Shown: positions 49,946-60,085 of the stretch, piece after piece | Numbering within the stretch: position 1 is the stretch's first letter | How the letters are laid out: each line of letters starts with the position of its first letter | Assembly (NCBI GenBank): GCA_001414345.1 | Contig: LLCB01000005.1 | Span: forward strand, 310,001-374,000 | Direction of reading: 5' to 3' | Source: Hymenoscyphus infarciens | Taxonomy: Eukaryota > Ascomycota > Leotiomycetes > Helotiales > Helotiaceae | DNA: 64,000 bases | Notes under the pieces: model-generated | Told to the model about the DNA's origin: nothing | The model's input: only the letters and a program-made list of their open reading frames with translations | The model's database searches: none | Position numbers and translations under genes: made by a program

Positions 49946-50928
49946 GCTTGACACTATACGGTCGACTGTTTTTTTTCTTACGTAGGTTATAGGTGCAGTC
50001 TCAAGATACTTTTCCACGTTCCCCTTCTACGGCTGTCCTTGGGACTCAAAAAAAAAACTCTTTCCCCGAGTCTTACTTGTAAACAAAGAACAAGAGAAGG
50101 AAAGTGAGATTAAACGTGCCTAGCGAATTTGATTTACTGCTGCCAGGACTAAACCAAAAGGAGTCTCGTAATGATCGTATCTTAATTATCTCTCAATCAC
50201 CAGAAAATGGGACTTTCAGTATTATAACCCATTTTTTAACTCGCTAGGTACTTGCCGACTTGCTTCCTTATAAAATTTAAGCAGCTTTCTAATTTTCCAT
50301 TTCCAATTCTCAATCCTTGTCTCGTGAAAGCATCATCAACAACAATATCATTTTTGTGTTCAGTATGTAAGCAGGTATGTATCAACAGACAAATTGCGAA
50401 GGTCCACCCACAGGGCAAAGGGAGGTTCCGCACTCAAAGGTCGTTGGGGTTGATCTTGTCTAGTACACGATGGTGTATCCAGCTCAAGACCAGCTGTAGA
50501 GGGAAGCTGGCCGAGCGAGGTATAAGACGGGGTCTTGAGAAAAGAAAAGAATTGGGGTGATTGGGAAAAAATGAGTGTAGGAAAGGACAGGGAAAATGGT
50601 GTCACCGTAAGCTGAGCGCTCGTTTCTCGTAGCTGCTATGAAGTGGACAATACTTTTGGTATTGTGGAGCTATCCTGAGGTATGATGATATCCTCCCGTG
50701 GAAGACGAGGGTGTGCCTCTGGCTCCCTATTCGACATCTAGTGATGTTTGCTATGTCTGTACAGTGTGACCAGATCGTTGCAATTCCTTGTGACGAGATA
50801 TCCAAGGGCAGAGCGCTGTTCCCACATGGGCCTCCCGGGGGCTCCATTGATGGGCAATATGGCCATCTTCTCTTGTGGGCGCCTTTCTGGCGTAGGTGGT
50901 TGTTTGTTTCTGTTGTCCCCCAAATCCC

Positions 50929-51478
50929 TCAATCAGTCGGATGCCTCGGGTCATACATCTCATACCCCTCATCCTCAGTATCACTCTCAACATCTTCGCC
51001 GTGATCCACAATCCTAAGTGTACTCTCCTTAGCAGGCGGAGCCTCACTCATCACCTCATCCTTTACAGGCTCCCCATCAGCAGGCGCAAAAGCACTCTTG
51101 AATCCCGCTTTCTTGAAGCCTCCCTTCTTGAAGCCGCCCCCGCTAGGCGCAGGAGCAGCATCGCTGCCAATCTTGATTGAAATCAAACCACTCTGTGAAT
51201 TCGCTTTTGCTTCAGCCTTTCGTGCTTTAGAAGATGCGAGAGGGTCGCGACTTAATTGTCGCATGTCCTTTAGGCGCTGTTTATGGGAGTGGTCATAGGA
51301 GGAGAGGTGGGCTTCGTATTCGTTCATTCGGGCGTAGCCTTTGGTACATAGCTCGCAGTAGAATGATTTTACGGCATCTCGGGCGCTCTCTGTTTTGGGG
51401 GCTGGGTTTGTGAATCCGCGCTGAGGAGATGGTTAGATAGACTAGGTGCAGAAGCCATAGGAATCTTACTGGAGGCAT
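50929..51478 (-). CDS. Small C2H2 zinc-finger protein (GPATCH8/ZNF804-like finger)
   Basis: Exon 1 is a 9-base mini-exon (51478-51470, encoding MPP), followed by a 49-nt intron (donor GTAAGA, branch CTAAC, acceptor CAG) and exon 2 at 51420-50929, giving 166 aa. Residues around 22-50 form one finger of the YCELC...H..SYDHxHKQRLK type, characteristic of the GPATCH8/ZNF804 group and related fungal proteins. Basic and Ala/Lys-rich sequence follows, then a GGGFKKGGFKKAGFK stretch, then an acidic tail ending DEGYEMYDPRHPTD. Nuclear or RNA-associated action is plausible from the family but not shown. It starts 217 bp from MCP1 in the opposite direction. Confidence 0.8.
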
Positions 51479-51695
51479 CTTGCTGTTGTGTGGTTCTGCC
51501 GGAAGCAGTCAATTTTGGGGGTATTCTGTTGAAGAGGTTGTTGGTTTTCAACAAGCAAATTTTGCGGCACAAAATAAGGTGTGGTCAAAACGCAGAGCTA
51601 AAGCTTGGCAGAAACGACGCAGCCGAGGGACAGCAAACATCGAGAAGCTTTTAGCAATCATCGCATTGTTGACTTTCCAACAGCCAACTTTCGCA
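51479..51695. promoter_or_regulatory. Bidirectional promoter region, zinc finger / MCP1
   Basis: Only 217 bases separate the two divergent start codons, so both promoters must share this space. No TATA box is evident. The position is inferred from gene layout, not from a recognised element. Confidence 0.5.
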
Positions 51696-52644
51696 ATGGA
51701 GCACAGAGATTCCACAGCGTCGCAAGACACTTTTATATCTCTCCAACAATTAGATCCTTCACCTATCGAATCACCCGAAGGAGGAATCGACAAACAACTC
51801 CAAGATCTGCCACTTCCTAGCTCAAATCCGTTGGGTCTAAGTGGCAGTAACCATGGCGCTGCATACTACCGTAAGCCACCATCAAGTGGCCTCGTTGCAC
51901 GATATACTAATTAATCCAGTAACACGACTTCAAAAATACTCCTCCTATGTATTTACGATATACACCTCCTTCCATATCACAAATACGTCAATAATACCCC
52001 TCATAACCCGCTCCATCCCCGAATCAGAAAACTATCTCCTCCTCACCCGACCCTTCTACCAATCCTTTCCCTTCGAACCCCTCCTCATAACCCTGCCCAT
52101 CGCAACACACATTCTCTCCGGCCTAGCCCTACGAATACACCGGCGAAATGCGAATCTCGTCCGTTACGGCGCTGTCCATCTCCCCATCACCAAACGACTA
52201 GAACAGAGATTAAAAGTCTGGCCCACGGTATCTTGGAATTCTTTTTCAGGATACATCCTCGCGCCTCTGGTGATCGGCCATGCGTTTGTGAATAGACTGT
52301 TACCGTGGGTGTATGAGGGGGGATCATCGAGTGTGGGATTGGGCTTTGTGGCTCACGGGTTTGCGAAACATCCTGTTGTTGCGTGGACGGGGTATGTTTC
52401 TTTAGTTGGGGTTGCGTCGGCGCACTTCGTTTGGGGGACGGCAAAGTGGAATAATTGGGTACTATATGGGACGAGCAAGAAAGCTAAGAGGAGGTGGTGG
52501 ACTTTACATGGTGCTAGTTTTGCGCTGGTGGCGGTGTGGATGGCGGGTGGTTTAGGCGTTGTGGCCAGAGCTGGGAAGGCGGATGGGTGGATTGGGAAGA
52601 GTTATGATGTGCTCTATTCCAAGGTTCCTTTGGTCAGTTTGTAG
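51696..52644 (+). CDS. MCP1: Mcp1-like mitochondrial membrane protein (DUF1691)
   Basis: Two exons, 51696-51870 and 51920-52644, joined over a 49-nt intron (donor GTAAGC, branch TACTAAT, acceptor CAG), give 299 aa. Residues 1-58 are polar, then about five hydrophobic helices follow: SYVFTIYTSFHITN, LLITLPIATHILSGLAL, GYILAPLVIGHAFVN, AWTGYVSLVGVASAHFVWG and GASFALVAVWMAGGLGVV. A histidine recurs within or next to several helices (SFHI, ATHI, GHAF, SAHF, LHGA), the pattern of DUF1691 proteins. Yeast Mcp1 is a mitochondrial outer-membrane protein that recruits Vps13 and suppresses loss of ERMES tethering. The call rests on helix pattern, length and histidine spacing. Confidence 0.8.
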
Positions 52645-55311
52645 AGCTGTTTGGAATAGAACATGCTGGGATGGAGAAGAACGATAGAACGGTTATGTAT
52701 TCATGATAGAGAGACTTGGGATTGGCGCTACTAGGTGCATGGGTTGGCAACTTGGGTTGAAGACAAGTTGAATTTAATTAACGATCATATTCAAAAATCA
52801 TGAAAGTATTATAGCTGGCCCCTATGTAGTTGTGAAATTTTTATTTTCTCCTCTCATTACTTACTTCACTGGTCCCAATTTGTTTGCTGTTAGAGATGAT
52901 ACCGAGGACCCTCCATTTCGGTACAGTGTGCCGGGTGTTATAGTTCGGACGAGGGAAGAAACTACTGGTATAGTAAGATTCATGCGCAAGTGGAAAAATG
53001 ATTTACCCTGGAAACACGTGGATCACGGTCTTGATTGGTTTACAAAGAACATTTCTGGAAAAGAATGGTTCATTGGAAAGGGAGCTTAGGTATGATGGGA
53101 AGTATCCTTCCCCAAACGGGAGACCCTCAAGGTTCTTCAGATCTAGCGATCCTACGGTTGTGACTAAGAACAACCTAGCGGGTCTGTCCAAGGATCCGGA
53201 GGTTCGTTTGGAAAAAGAAGAAACTTTCGTTGGTTATAGTTGCTTCCTCGCATTTGTTGGGTATCTGCTTTGTTCCTTGGTCCAACTCGCTTTTTATGCT
53301 CACTCTTTTAACTTAAACACACTACCTAGGTAGCTTTTAGCCAATAACATACGTCAACAGAGTTTGAATGTTAACTTTGAATGAGAGTTAATGTACAATA
53401 AATGGCCAGGGGAAAATAGAGCTAACAGGGGTCTATTATAAAACTTTGAATCCTATTTTATGGAGTACGGAGGTTCATTTGTTACTCGACGGCCACCGAC
53501 CTTACTTTAATTATCTAAAACAGTCTAGGATAATTCAAAGTATTTTTAGCGACCCGGTTTCCAGATTCCTCTAACTTCTCCGGATGATATAAATAATTGT
53601 TCGAGATCTACTCGGGTAATGGAATGAGAGAGACGGATGCACACAAACCAATGCCGGAGTACTTTACTTATGTGTCGGATTAGCCTCACACAAAGTCGCA
53701 TGAGCAGATTCTAGTTTTGAACTCTTAAAACTCTCATATCACCAGCTCGAATCTCAACAGTCTTAAGATCAAAACAAAGAAAAAACTCATTTGAAGAGAG
53801 TTGTTGGAAATATGTATAGGTAAAAAGAGAACTTCCAGTTGTCAAACACCTGTCCTTTTGTCTTACTCGTAATACGATAGTTGAAGGCAGAGAAATCGGT
53901 CTAACTTATTCTACGCGCACTCTTAGATTTCTCATGAATGTTGACAGGTCTTTGAAACTACGAAAGAATCTCGGCAGCCTGAGGCAGAAGAAGGCAGACC
54001 TTCAAAACAAGTCACGATTTCGCACACCACCACCCCAGTCACGCTAAAACAGGAGCCAGCCAATGACATTGAAGCTGCCCAAGAGCCATCTTAGCAACTC
54101 TTTTTCTTTTCGTTCCTTGCCTTCCTCTTTCCTTTCATATCTTTTTCCGACAACCTCCTCGTTGCTCTCAAAGTTATCGATTTTTTCTACGTCTTTTCGT
54201 CGTGTTTTTCCACCTGGAAGTCGAGGAAATGTCTGCTGTGTCGAGATCTGACGCAGGCCGACGGCCTAGTGGCCAATGAGAGGCCGAGTGGTTCTCAAGT
54301 GGGAATCTGCTCAGATTTTCAGTTACGGGAGACTTGTTTGGCAAATGAAGAGGAAAATCTGTTATCTTCCGAAGGCGGAGAGATTTCAAGGAACCCAAGT
54401 TCAATTTTTGTGGCCAGAATTTGGACAGTTTTTACTGAGGTTTTGATTGCTGGTTTTATTGTTGTTTTACCCCTTTTTTCGCGAGTTGTTTGTTTACTAT
54501 CAATGTTTACTTTGGATCGTGTTCATCGCCATCTATCTATACTTCTTCTGCCTTGCTTCTATTGTTACTCAATGGTGTTCTTCTTGTCTCTCATTAACTT
54601 TACCAAGTTGTATCACGGCTTGGGACGGCTGAAGTTTGTGCACCTGATCTACTGACCAATAGATAAGGCTTATCGCCCCATGCAACCCCGCCGCCTCGTA
54701 ACGCAAAAGCAATGCATTCGAACCACAAACCGCTTTCGAATGGCGGTCAATCGAGAATTTCCGAAGACATAAAGGGGTGAAGGATCAATTGATAGGGTAA
54801 TGGAAACAAGGGCTTCGTGGAAACTTGGCCAAAAGGAAAAAATCTACCATGACCAAGTTGGAATGGTGAAATGGCGACTGCCACGGTCGACTCGGTTGCA
54901 AGCAAGTTATGGAATGTTGCGGGGCCATGCATCAAACTCAAACCGTGTGGTACGATCAAGACCTTGCACCATTATTACGAAATTTCTAGAGTCTCATATC
55001 GAATCAGTCGGAAGGTGTTTGCTGCTCGAGACGGCGATCATTGAGTGGGTGATTGGGCGGTGGTACTGGAATACCAGATAGGGAGAACGTTGCCTTTCTG
55101 CTTCGGCCAATTGAGCTGTATTCCCAAAAGAGGGTCCACCGGTTCGGCTTCACCAGGTTTTGGTGACTTTCTTGCTACAAATTGCATCCCAGTCTCTTCT
55201 CCAACACCCCACGCTCTTTCCCTTTCTCTAATGTCTTGGTCGTGAAAACCACATTACAACTCTGCAAAGTTCTCTGTTTTCGTAACCACCCTACCTCCAA
55301 CGTTCGCCAGA
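52645..55311. other. Intergenic region MCP1 to cysteine dioxygenase
   Basis: About 2.7 kb. Several open frames of 60-130 codons occur (52.8-53.3 kb, 54.3-54.65 kb) but they lack domains, some have no ATG, and none gains support from splice signals. The last few hundred bases before 55312 are the expected promoter of the dioxygenase gene. Confidence 0.45.
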
Positions 55312-56327
55312 ATGTCTGCAATCAAATCCACGAGTCTCCGTGTCCTCCGCGCCAAACCTTTATCCAACAACAACGCTCAGATCTTCAATATCGCCGAGCG
55401 AAGTGTTGGAATGGCTGCAACGGCTAGGACATCTCCATCCCGCCCTTCTACGAACCTGAGATACTCAACACCAGTACAATACTTCGCTCCCCAGCCAAAT
55501 GCCATCACGAAGACAAATGCACCTCCGAACCCAGCGGCGTCTCGAAATGCTTTTGAACAACTCCAAAACTCCCTCTCCTCACATCTCGCTACCCACCCCG
55601 CTTCGGCGCTCTCACCCACCCTCCCGGCTCTGTTCTCCCTCCTTCGCAACTACACTTCGGATACCATGGACTGGTCAAAATTCGCACATGCAAATGCCTC
55701 GAAACAATATACAAGGAACCTAGTGTGTGAGGTACCTGGATTATTCAATCTGTTGCTGCTCGTATGGACACCTGGCAAACGCAGCCCAGTTCACGACCAT
55801 GCCGATAGTCACTGCTTGATGAAGGTTTGTTTCCCCCTATCGCGATATGCGTATGAATAAGAAAGTACTTTACTAAGTTTGTATCAGATCTTGAAAGGCA
55901 ATCTGATCGAGACTCGCTTTGCTATTCCTACCAACCCTGGTCTTGAAGGGCCACTTCTCCAGACTTCTCGTAAAGGTTTTGCTCGTGATCAAGTTACTTA
56001 TATGTCTGATTCTGTAAGTCGCTTCTTTCTGCTTTCTTCTTCTGCATTCCACCGTCCAACTTATCTGAAACTAACAATTTCCCAGCTTGGTCTCCACGAA
56101 ATCTCAAACCCAAATCCTACGGAGTACGCTGTGAGCTTGCATCGTGAGTCAAAACCGCTCCCCCCACCCCCCTTTCAACTTTTTCGAGGAAGTACTAATA
56201 TCGTGAAGTGTACACGCCACCCAACGCGGCTATCCGCGGTTGTCACATTTATGATAAGGTTGATGGGGAAGCCAAACATGTTATGCAGGGGGCTTATGAT
56301 TCGGTTCGTGGGGCGGTGAGCAGATGA
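55312..56327 (+). CDS. CDO1: Cysteine dioxygenase
   Basis: Four exons, 55312-55824, 55888-56013, 56086-56143 and 56209-56327 (introns 63, 72 and 65 nt), give 271 aa. The enzyme oxidises cysteine to cysteine sulfinate with a non-haem iron held by three histidines. SPVHDHADSHCLMK near residues 158-171 supplies two iron ligands and, in HC, the cysteine that in animal enzymes crosslinks to a tyrosine. The tyrosine candidate is in LYTPP, exon 4, and the third histidine candidate lies in GLHEISNP. The catalytic core starts near residue 75. The first 70 residues are an extension rich in Ser, Arg and Asn with few acids, either a mitochondrial presequence or mis-annotated 5' sequence; a second ATG at residue 34 is an alternative start. 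Core assignment is secure. Confidence 0.9.
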
Positions 56328-56649
56328 TTCATGCCTCGATGGATTGATGAGTTATGAGTTTATGACCTTTTTGCTTTCTGGGGGCTGTTTCGTTTTTGGG
56401 GTTGAGGAGTTGGATCTTTTATCTGGGTGCTACTCGAGCATAACAAAGATACCTTTGCGCATACCTGTGTTTGGCGGTTTGTCTGTTCCAGACTCGCTTC
56501 TTCAAGAGAGACAAATGTAGTCGAGGATTAGATTGGTCTTTATCTTCGCTCTCTTTTCGAATTTCTTCTCGAGCATGACTTCTGTACTCTACCTTGATTA
56601 CTCAGGTTGACTTGAATGGATAACTATTCACGATTCACTTCTTCTCTCT
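56328..56649. other. 3' flank of the cysteine dioxygenase gene
   Basis: Ordinary-composition sequence holding the expected 3' untranslated region. T-rich stretches are present; no gene or repeat is recognised. Confidence 0.4.
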
Positions 56650-57930
56650 TTACTTGACAGTTCACGACATATGATTGGCCATGTATACTTACCCCTTTTG
56701 GCGTTTTGTTGCACATCGCATTTCCAGCTTCTCTTTGGCCTTTTGAACGACCGGTCGTCAAAAAGGCCGGCATTTTTAGAGACCCGAGAAAAGCTCCATC
56801 AAGTACAGAAGTAAAACTCACTCAATTCTTCTCACTTGGGAATGGAATATGATTGGCTGTTGAACTTTTGTTGCACATCGCACTTTTTCTTTCGCGGGCG
56901 TTATAAAGTGGCCTTTTTGAGAAGGCTAGGAGGGGACGACAAAAAGGCCGGCATTTTTAGAGACTACCTAGCAGGCTAGAAAGTAGCGAGGGGATTGTTT
57001 GAGTAGTAAAATGGAACTCACTTATACTATTCTTCACTTCTAGAATAGAATGTGATTGGCGGGTTAAAGTTTTGTTGCATATCGCACTTTTTTTCTTCCA
57101 CGCGGGTCGTTATAAAGTGGCCTTTTGAGAAGGCTAGGAGGGGACGACAAAAAGGCCGGCATTTTAAGAGACCAGATGGGTTGGGTTCAAGTATAGAACT
57201 GGAACTCACTTATATTCTTCTTCACTTTGGAATCGAATGCTATTGGTTAGGGTGAAGTTTTGTTGCACGTCGCGGAAAAAAAACTCGCCATGTTTTTGTT
57301 GAGGCGCGGTAGCAGAAGAGTTGAAGGTTTATTTAGGAGCTCTCATTCTTGAATCTCAGAAGGCGTACTCACTTAGCCTTTCCTCACTTGGCATGATTTG
57401 TCGGGTTGAAGTTTTGATGCACAAGGCCTCTTTTTGACGGGACTCAAACCACGCGTGTTTTTAGGAGTCTAGTAAAACGTCTCTTTAACTATCTGCTCGC
57501 AACTTACAGCCTCCTAGATGGAACTCAAGAGTTGACTTCCTAGCCTCAAACTAGATCATAGGCTTAGAATATGTCAGAACTCTCAAATCTAAGTTCTTCA
57601 GCTAGGGCTCGCTTGTTTATGTCGTTCCCCATCCTCAGATTTAACAGGGTTGACAAGCGAATAGTAAGTTTTGTTGCAAATCGCCATTTTTGGACATCTC
57701 TTCAACATGGTCTCTTGACTTATGAATCTTCGACAGAGCTCAAGCGATATGACGACAGAAGACGGTACACAGAGAAAGAAGGTGACACATGGAGAAAGAA
57801 GGCGATGCATAAAAAGAGATAGAGGGCCACAAAGAAGCGTTGGAGCACTTTCCAACTCGAACTTGAATTCACTTTCAAAAGCAGAAATATATACTCCAAG
57901 GTTTTTGTTGCACATCGCAACCAGTTTCAG
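56650..57930. repeat. Tandem array of hairpin-bearing units with GTTTTGTTGCACATCGC core
   Basis: The core word occurs, with small changes, at about 56703, 56865, 57069, 57257, 57411, 57668 and 57901, so units are about 150-260 bases. The first four share more. After the core, copies at 56703-57120 have an inverted pair GGCCTTTT...AAAAAGGCC. In the first copy this pair is almost continuous around CGACCGGTCG, making a near-perfect hairpin of about 32 bases. Then come GGCATTTTTAGAGAC, a variable part, AACTCACT, a TTCTTCACTT-like word and GATTGGC-GGGTTGAA leading into the next core. Short minus-strand frames start with MCNK-like words but drift in frame between units, so I do not call protein genes. 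Confidence 0.75.
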
Positions 57931-58799
57931 TATAAGTAAAACTTTGACAACAGACATGGAATTCAACTACCTAGAAGCCTCCGCGATAGCAAGGAAGCTT
58001 TCAAGTTTGTGTTGATTGCTGAAGCATTGAATTAGCTAAGTGTGAGATCAAGGCTGAGATCCAAGCCTCTTTAGTAATTTGCAAACATTCCTCGGGGGGT
58101 TATGTGATGCTTCATTGAATTTCGTGAGAGCCCGTTAGTTTTGAGAGAGAGAGATCGACCATCAGTAGGCCAAGAGGGCCCTTGCTCGTATGCCTATTTT
58201 GGACGACTTGAAGCAAGAGCTCTCAAGCTGAGGTTTTGTAGTCAGATGGGAGATCTTGTGGTCAAGAACTAGGGTGACACAATCAAGCCGTCAACTTAAC
58301 AAGAACCTCAAGTCGCTTCTCAGGATTTGAACATTATCATTACTGGGAGTTGGGTTACCACTTGAAAACCCATCATCCTAAGGAAAACTTGCGAAGTACC
58401 AGAAACAAACGCTTACGATTTTGGGAGAAAATCCTATTGTTGAATATGCGCCTTTAATTGGACTTGCGAGGCACAGCACTGGCTTGGAAATCTCTCAACT
58501 TTCTCTACTTTGTTTGTGGCAAGTTGGTCCTTCTCACCCTTCACCCTGACCAGCCAAAAATGCCAGCAACTCCATCTCGGCAGCCACTTTCTGAAGTCCA
58601 GCTTAAATTTCAGCTAAATTCCACACCAGACCCACCATTTCGGCTAACAAACCAATCCCAGCCTCCTCTCCCCCACCCCCCAAACAGTGAATCAAAGGCT
58701 CAAATAGCAGTGTTCTTATACCAAATCAAAGAAAAAGTTCACACTTCATCTCATCTTTCCTCTTCATTCACTCAATGGATACACAAGCCTAACTTCGGT
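57931..58799. other. Gene-free stretch with one weak open frame
   Basis: About 870 bases after the repeat array. An open frame from an ATG near 58560 encodes a Pro/Gln/Ser-rich peptide (MPATPSRQPLSEVQ...) ending near 58802. It has no recognised domain, but it may be an upstream part of the possible spliced locus that follows. Confidence 0.3.
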
Positions 58800-58985
58800 T
58801 AACAGATCTTCTGGTGGGACACCACCTGGATATCAGCTCAGGTCCTCCACCTCCCCAATACACGGTGGTGGAGCCCCTCCTCCCTCAGACGGGACCAGTA
58901 AGTACTACACTTCATCCTTCATCCTGTAATTACTAATCATTCCGTAGCAGAAAAATCTGCACATGAACTGATCTCCCATCAGTAA
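58800..58985 (+). other. Possible terminal exons of a small spliced gene
   Basis: A textbook intron lies at 58898-58947 (donor GTAAGT, branch TTACTAATC, acceptor CCGTAG, 50 nt). In the frame that stays open across it, the peptide reads SSGGTPPGYQLR, then GGGAPPPSDGT and, after the joint, TEKSAHELISHQ before TAA at 58983. I could not connect this to a start codon; an upstream acceptor GTTAACAG with branch CCTAAC just before 58805 hints at another intron. The product is unrecognised and the locus may be a decayed gene end. Confidence 0.3.
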
Positions 58986-59279
58986 AATGACGCAGTACCA
59001 ACCCGCCTACCAAAATCACCAAATTCTTCCCAACCTGGAAAATTCGATGCTTGATGTCTCTGAAATTCAGAGAACTGTGAACTGGCAAAAACGAGGTACT
59101 CATCAACAACCATGAGTTGCGGGAAATCTCGGAACATCAGACGGCATAGGAAGAGGAGGACATAAAAGCAGCAGTCAGCTGAAAATGAGAGAAGACCAAT
59201 GCACGTTGTCATTCTGGTTGTGTTCAATATTCCAAGTCGTCATAGAAGCAGTAAGTAAAATCTCTTCAGGGAGTGTGAG

Positions 59280-59770
59280 GTGTGAACTTCAATTTTTTTA
59301 TATTAAGATTTTAGACAGTGCTATTCTCAGAGGGGTTTCATCTGTTTCTTTATAAATATAAAGAGATATTTCGACGGTAGTTTAGAGACCAAATAATAAT
59401 AACTCAGATTTCAAACTCAGCTGCTAATAGTTCAGATTAAAGGAATTTAGAGGTTTAAGAGTGTTTTAAAATTAGATTTAGTATAAGTAGAGAGTCCTTT
59501 ATATTATTCCCTTTAGATAGAAGAATTTAGAAAGAAAGATAACTTTACTTCTATAATTCTTTTACTGAAAATTGAGAAACTTTTTTTGTTAGAGAAACTA
59601 GAATACTTGAATAATATTCTCCGCGAGAGCTCGAAGAATAGGAATATTAATTATTACCTAAAAGAGATAAAGATATATATTACTATAGAGCAATATCCGG
59701 TCGTTATTCTGCGTAGAAATAGTCTAATCAAAGTATTACTTCAGGCAAAACAAGTAGCTATTTCTCCTAA
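59280..59770. other. Short AT-rich RIP-like patch
   Basis: Sudden AT-rich sequence low in CA and TG. An open frame runs rightward through 59586-59888 (LEKLEYLNNILRESSKN, then IEQYPVVILRRNSLIKVLLQ), starting at TTG, not ATG. It looks like a remnant of a repeated gene; the family is not recognised. Confidence 0.35.
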
Positions 59771-60085
59771 ATACTCTCGGAGAATAATTCCTAGAGGAAT
59801 AAGAAGACCTTTTGAAGTGACTAGACGCCCACAAGAGATGTTACTTGATTGTCTTGATGACAACCTCACATCTACTGTGCCACTGTAGCCACGCTTGCAC
59901 ATGAATGCTTTCGTCATATACGGCGTGTAACTTGCGTCAGCGAGGGTTTCTAAATTGACAGACTTTGCTAGCAGAATCAATTCAGTTGCTCAAATATAAT
60001 AAACAGAGTTGAATCAAGTATGTGAATGATTAAATGTCTAAGTGTTGAGTTGTATAAGAAGCAGAATATCCAACTTAGCTTCCCT

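Larger units (their letters stand above)
48366..50928. other. Intergenic region with minisatellite
   Basis: About 2.6 kb between convergent genes (PDB1 plus, zinc-finger minus). It holds both 3' ends, a CCTAGGTA array and a long GTAAGC minisatellite. No coding frame is convincing. Confidence 0.5.

Noticed and set aside
52832..53333. Two overlapping open frames as a small gene
   Set aside because: The first begins with GTG, there is no domain, and no splice pair joins them convincingly.
54063..54655. Hydrophobic open frames resembling a membrane protein
   Set aside because: T-rich sequence explains the Phe/Leu content; no family pattern or splice support.
54655..54730. tRNA-like B-box (GGTTCGAATGC) on the minus strand
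   Set aside because: No A-box lies at the right distance upstream and the flanks do not pair as an acceptor stem.
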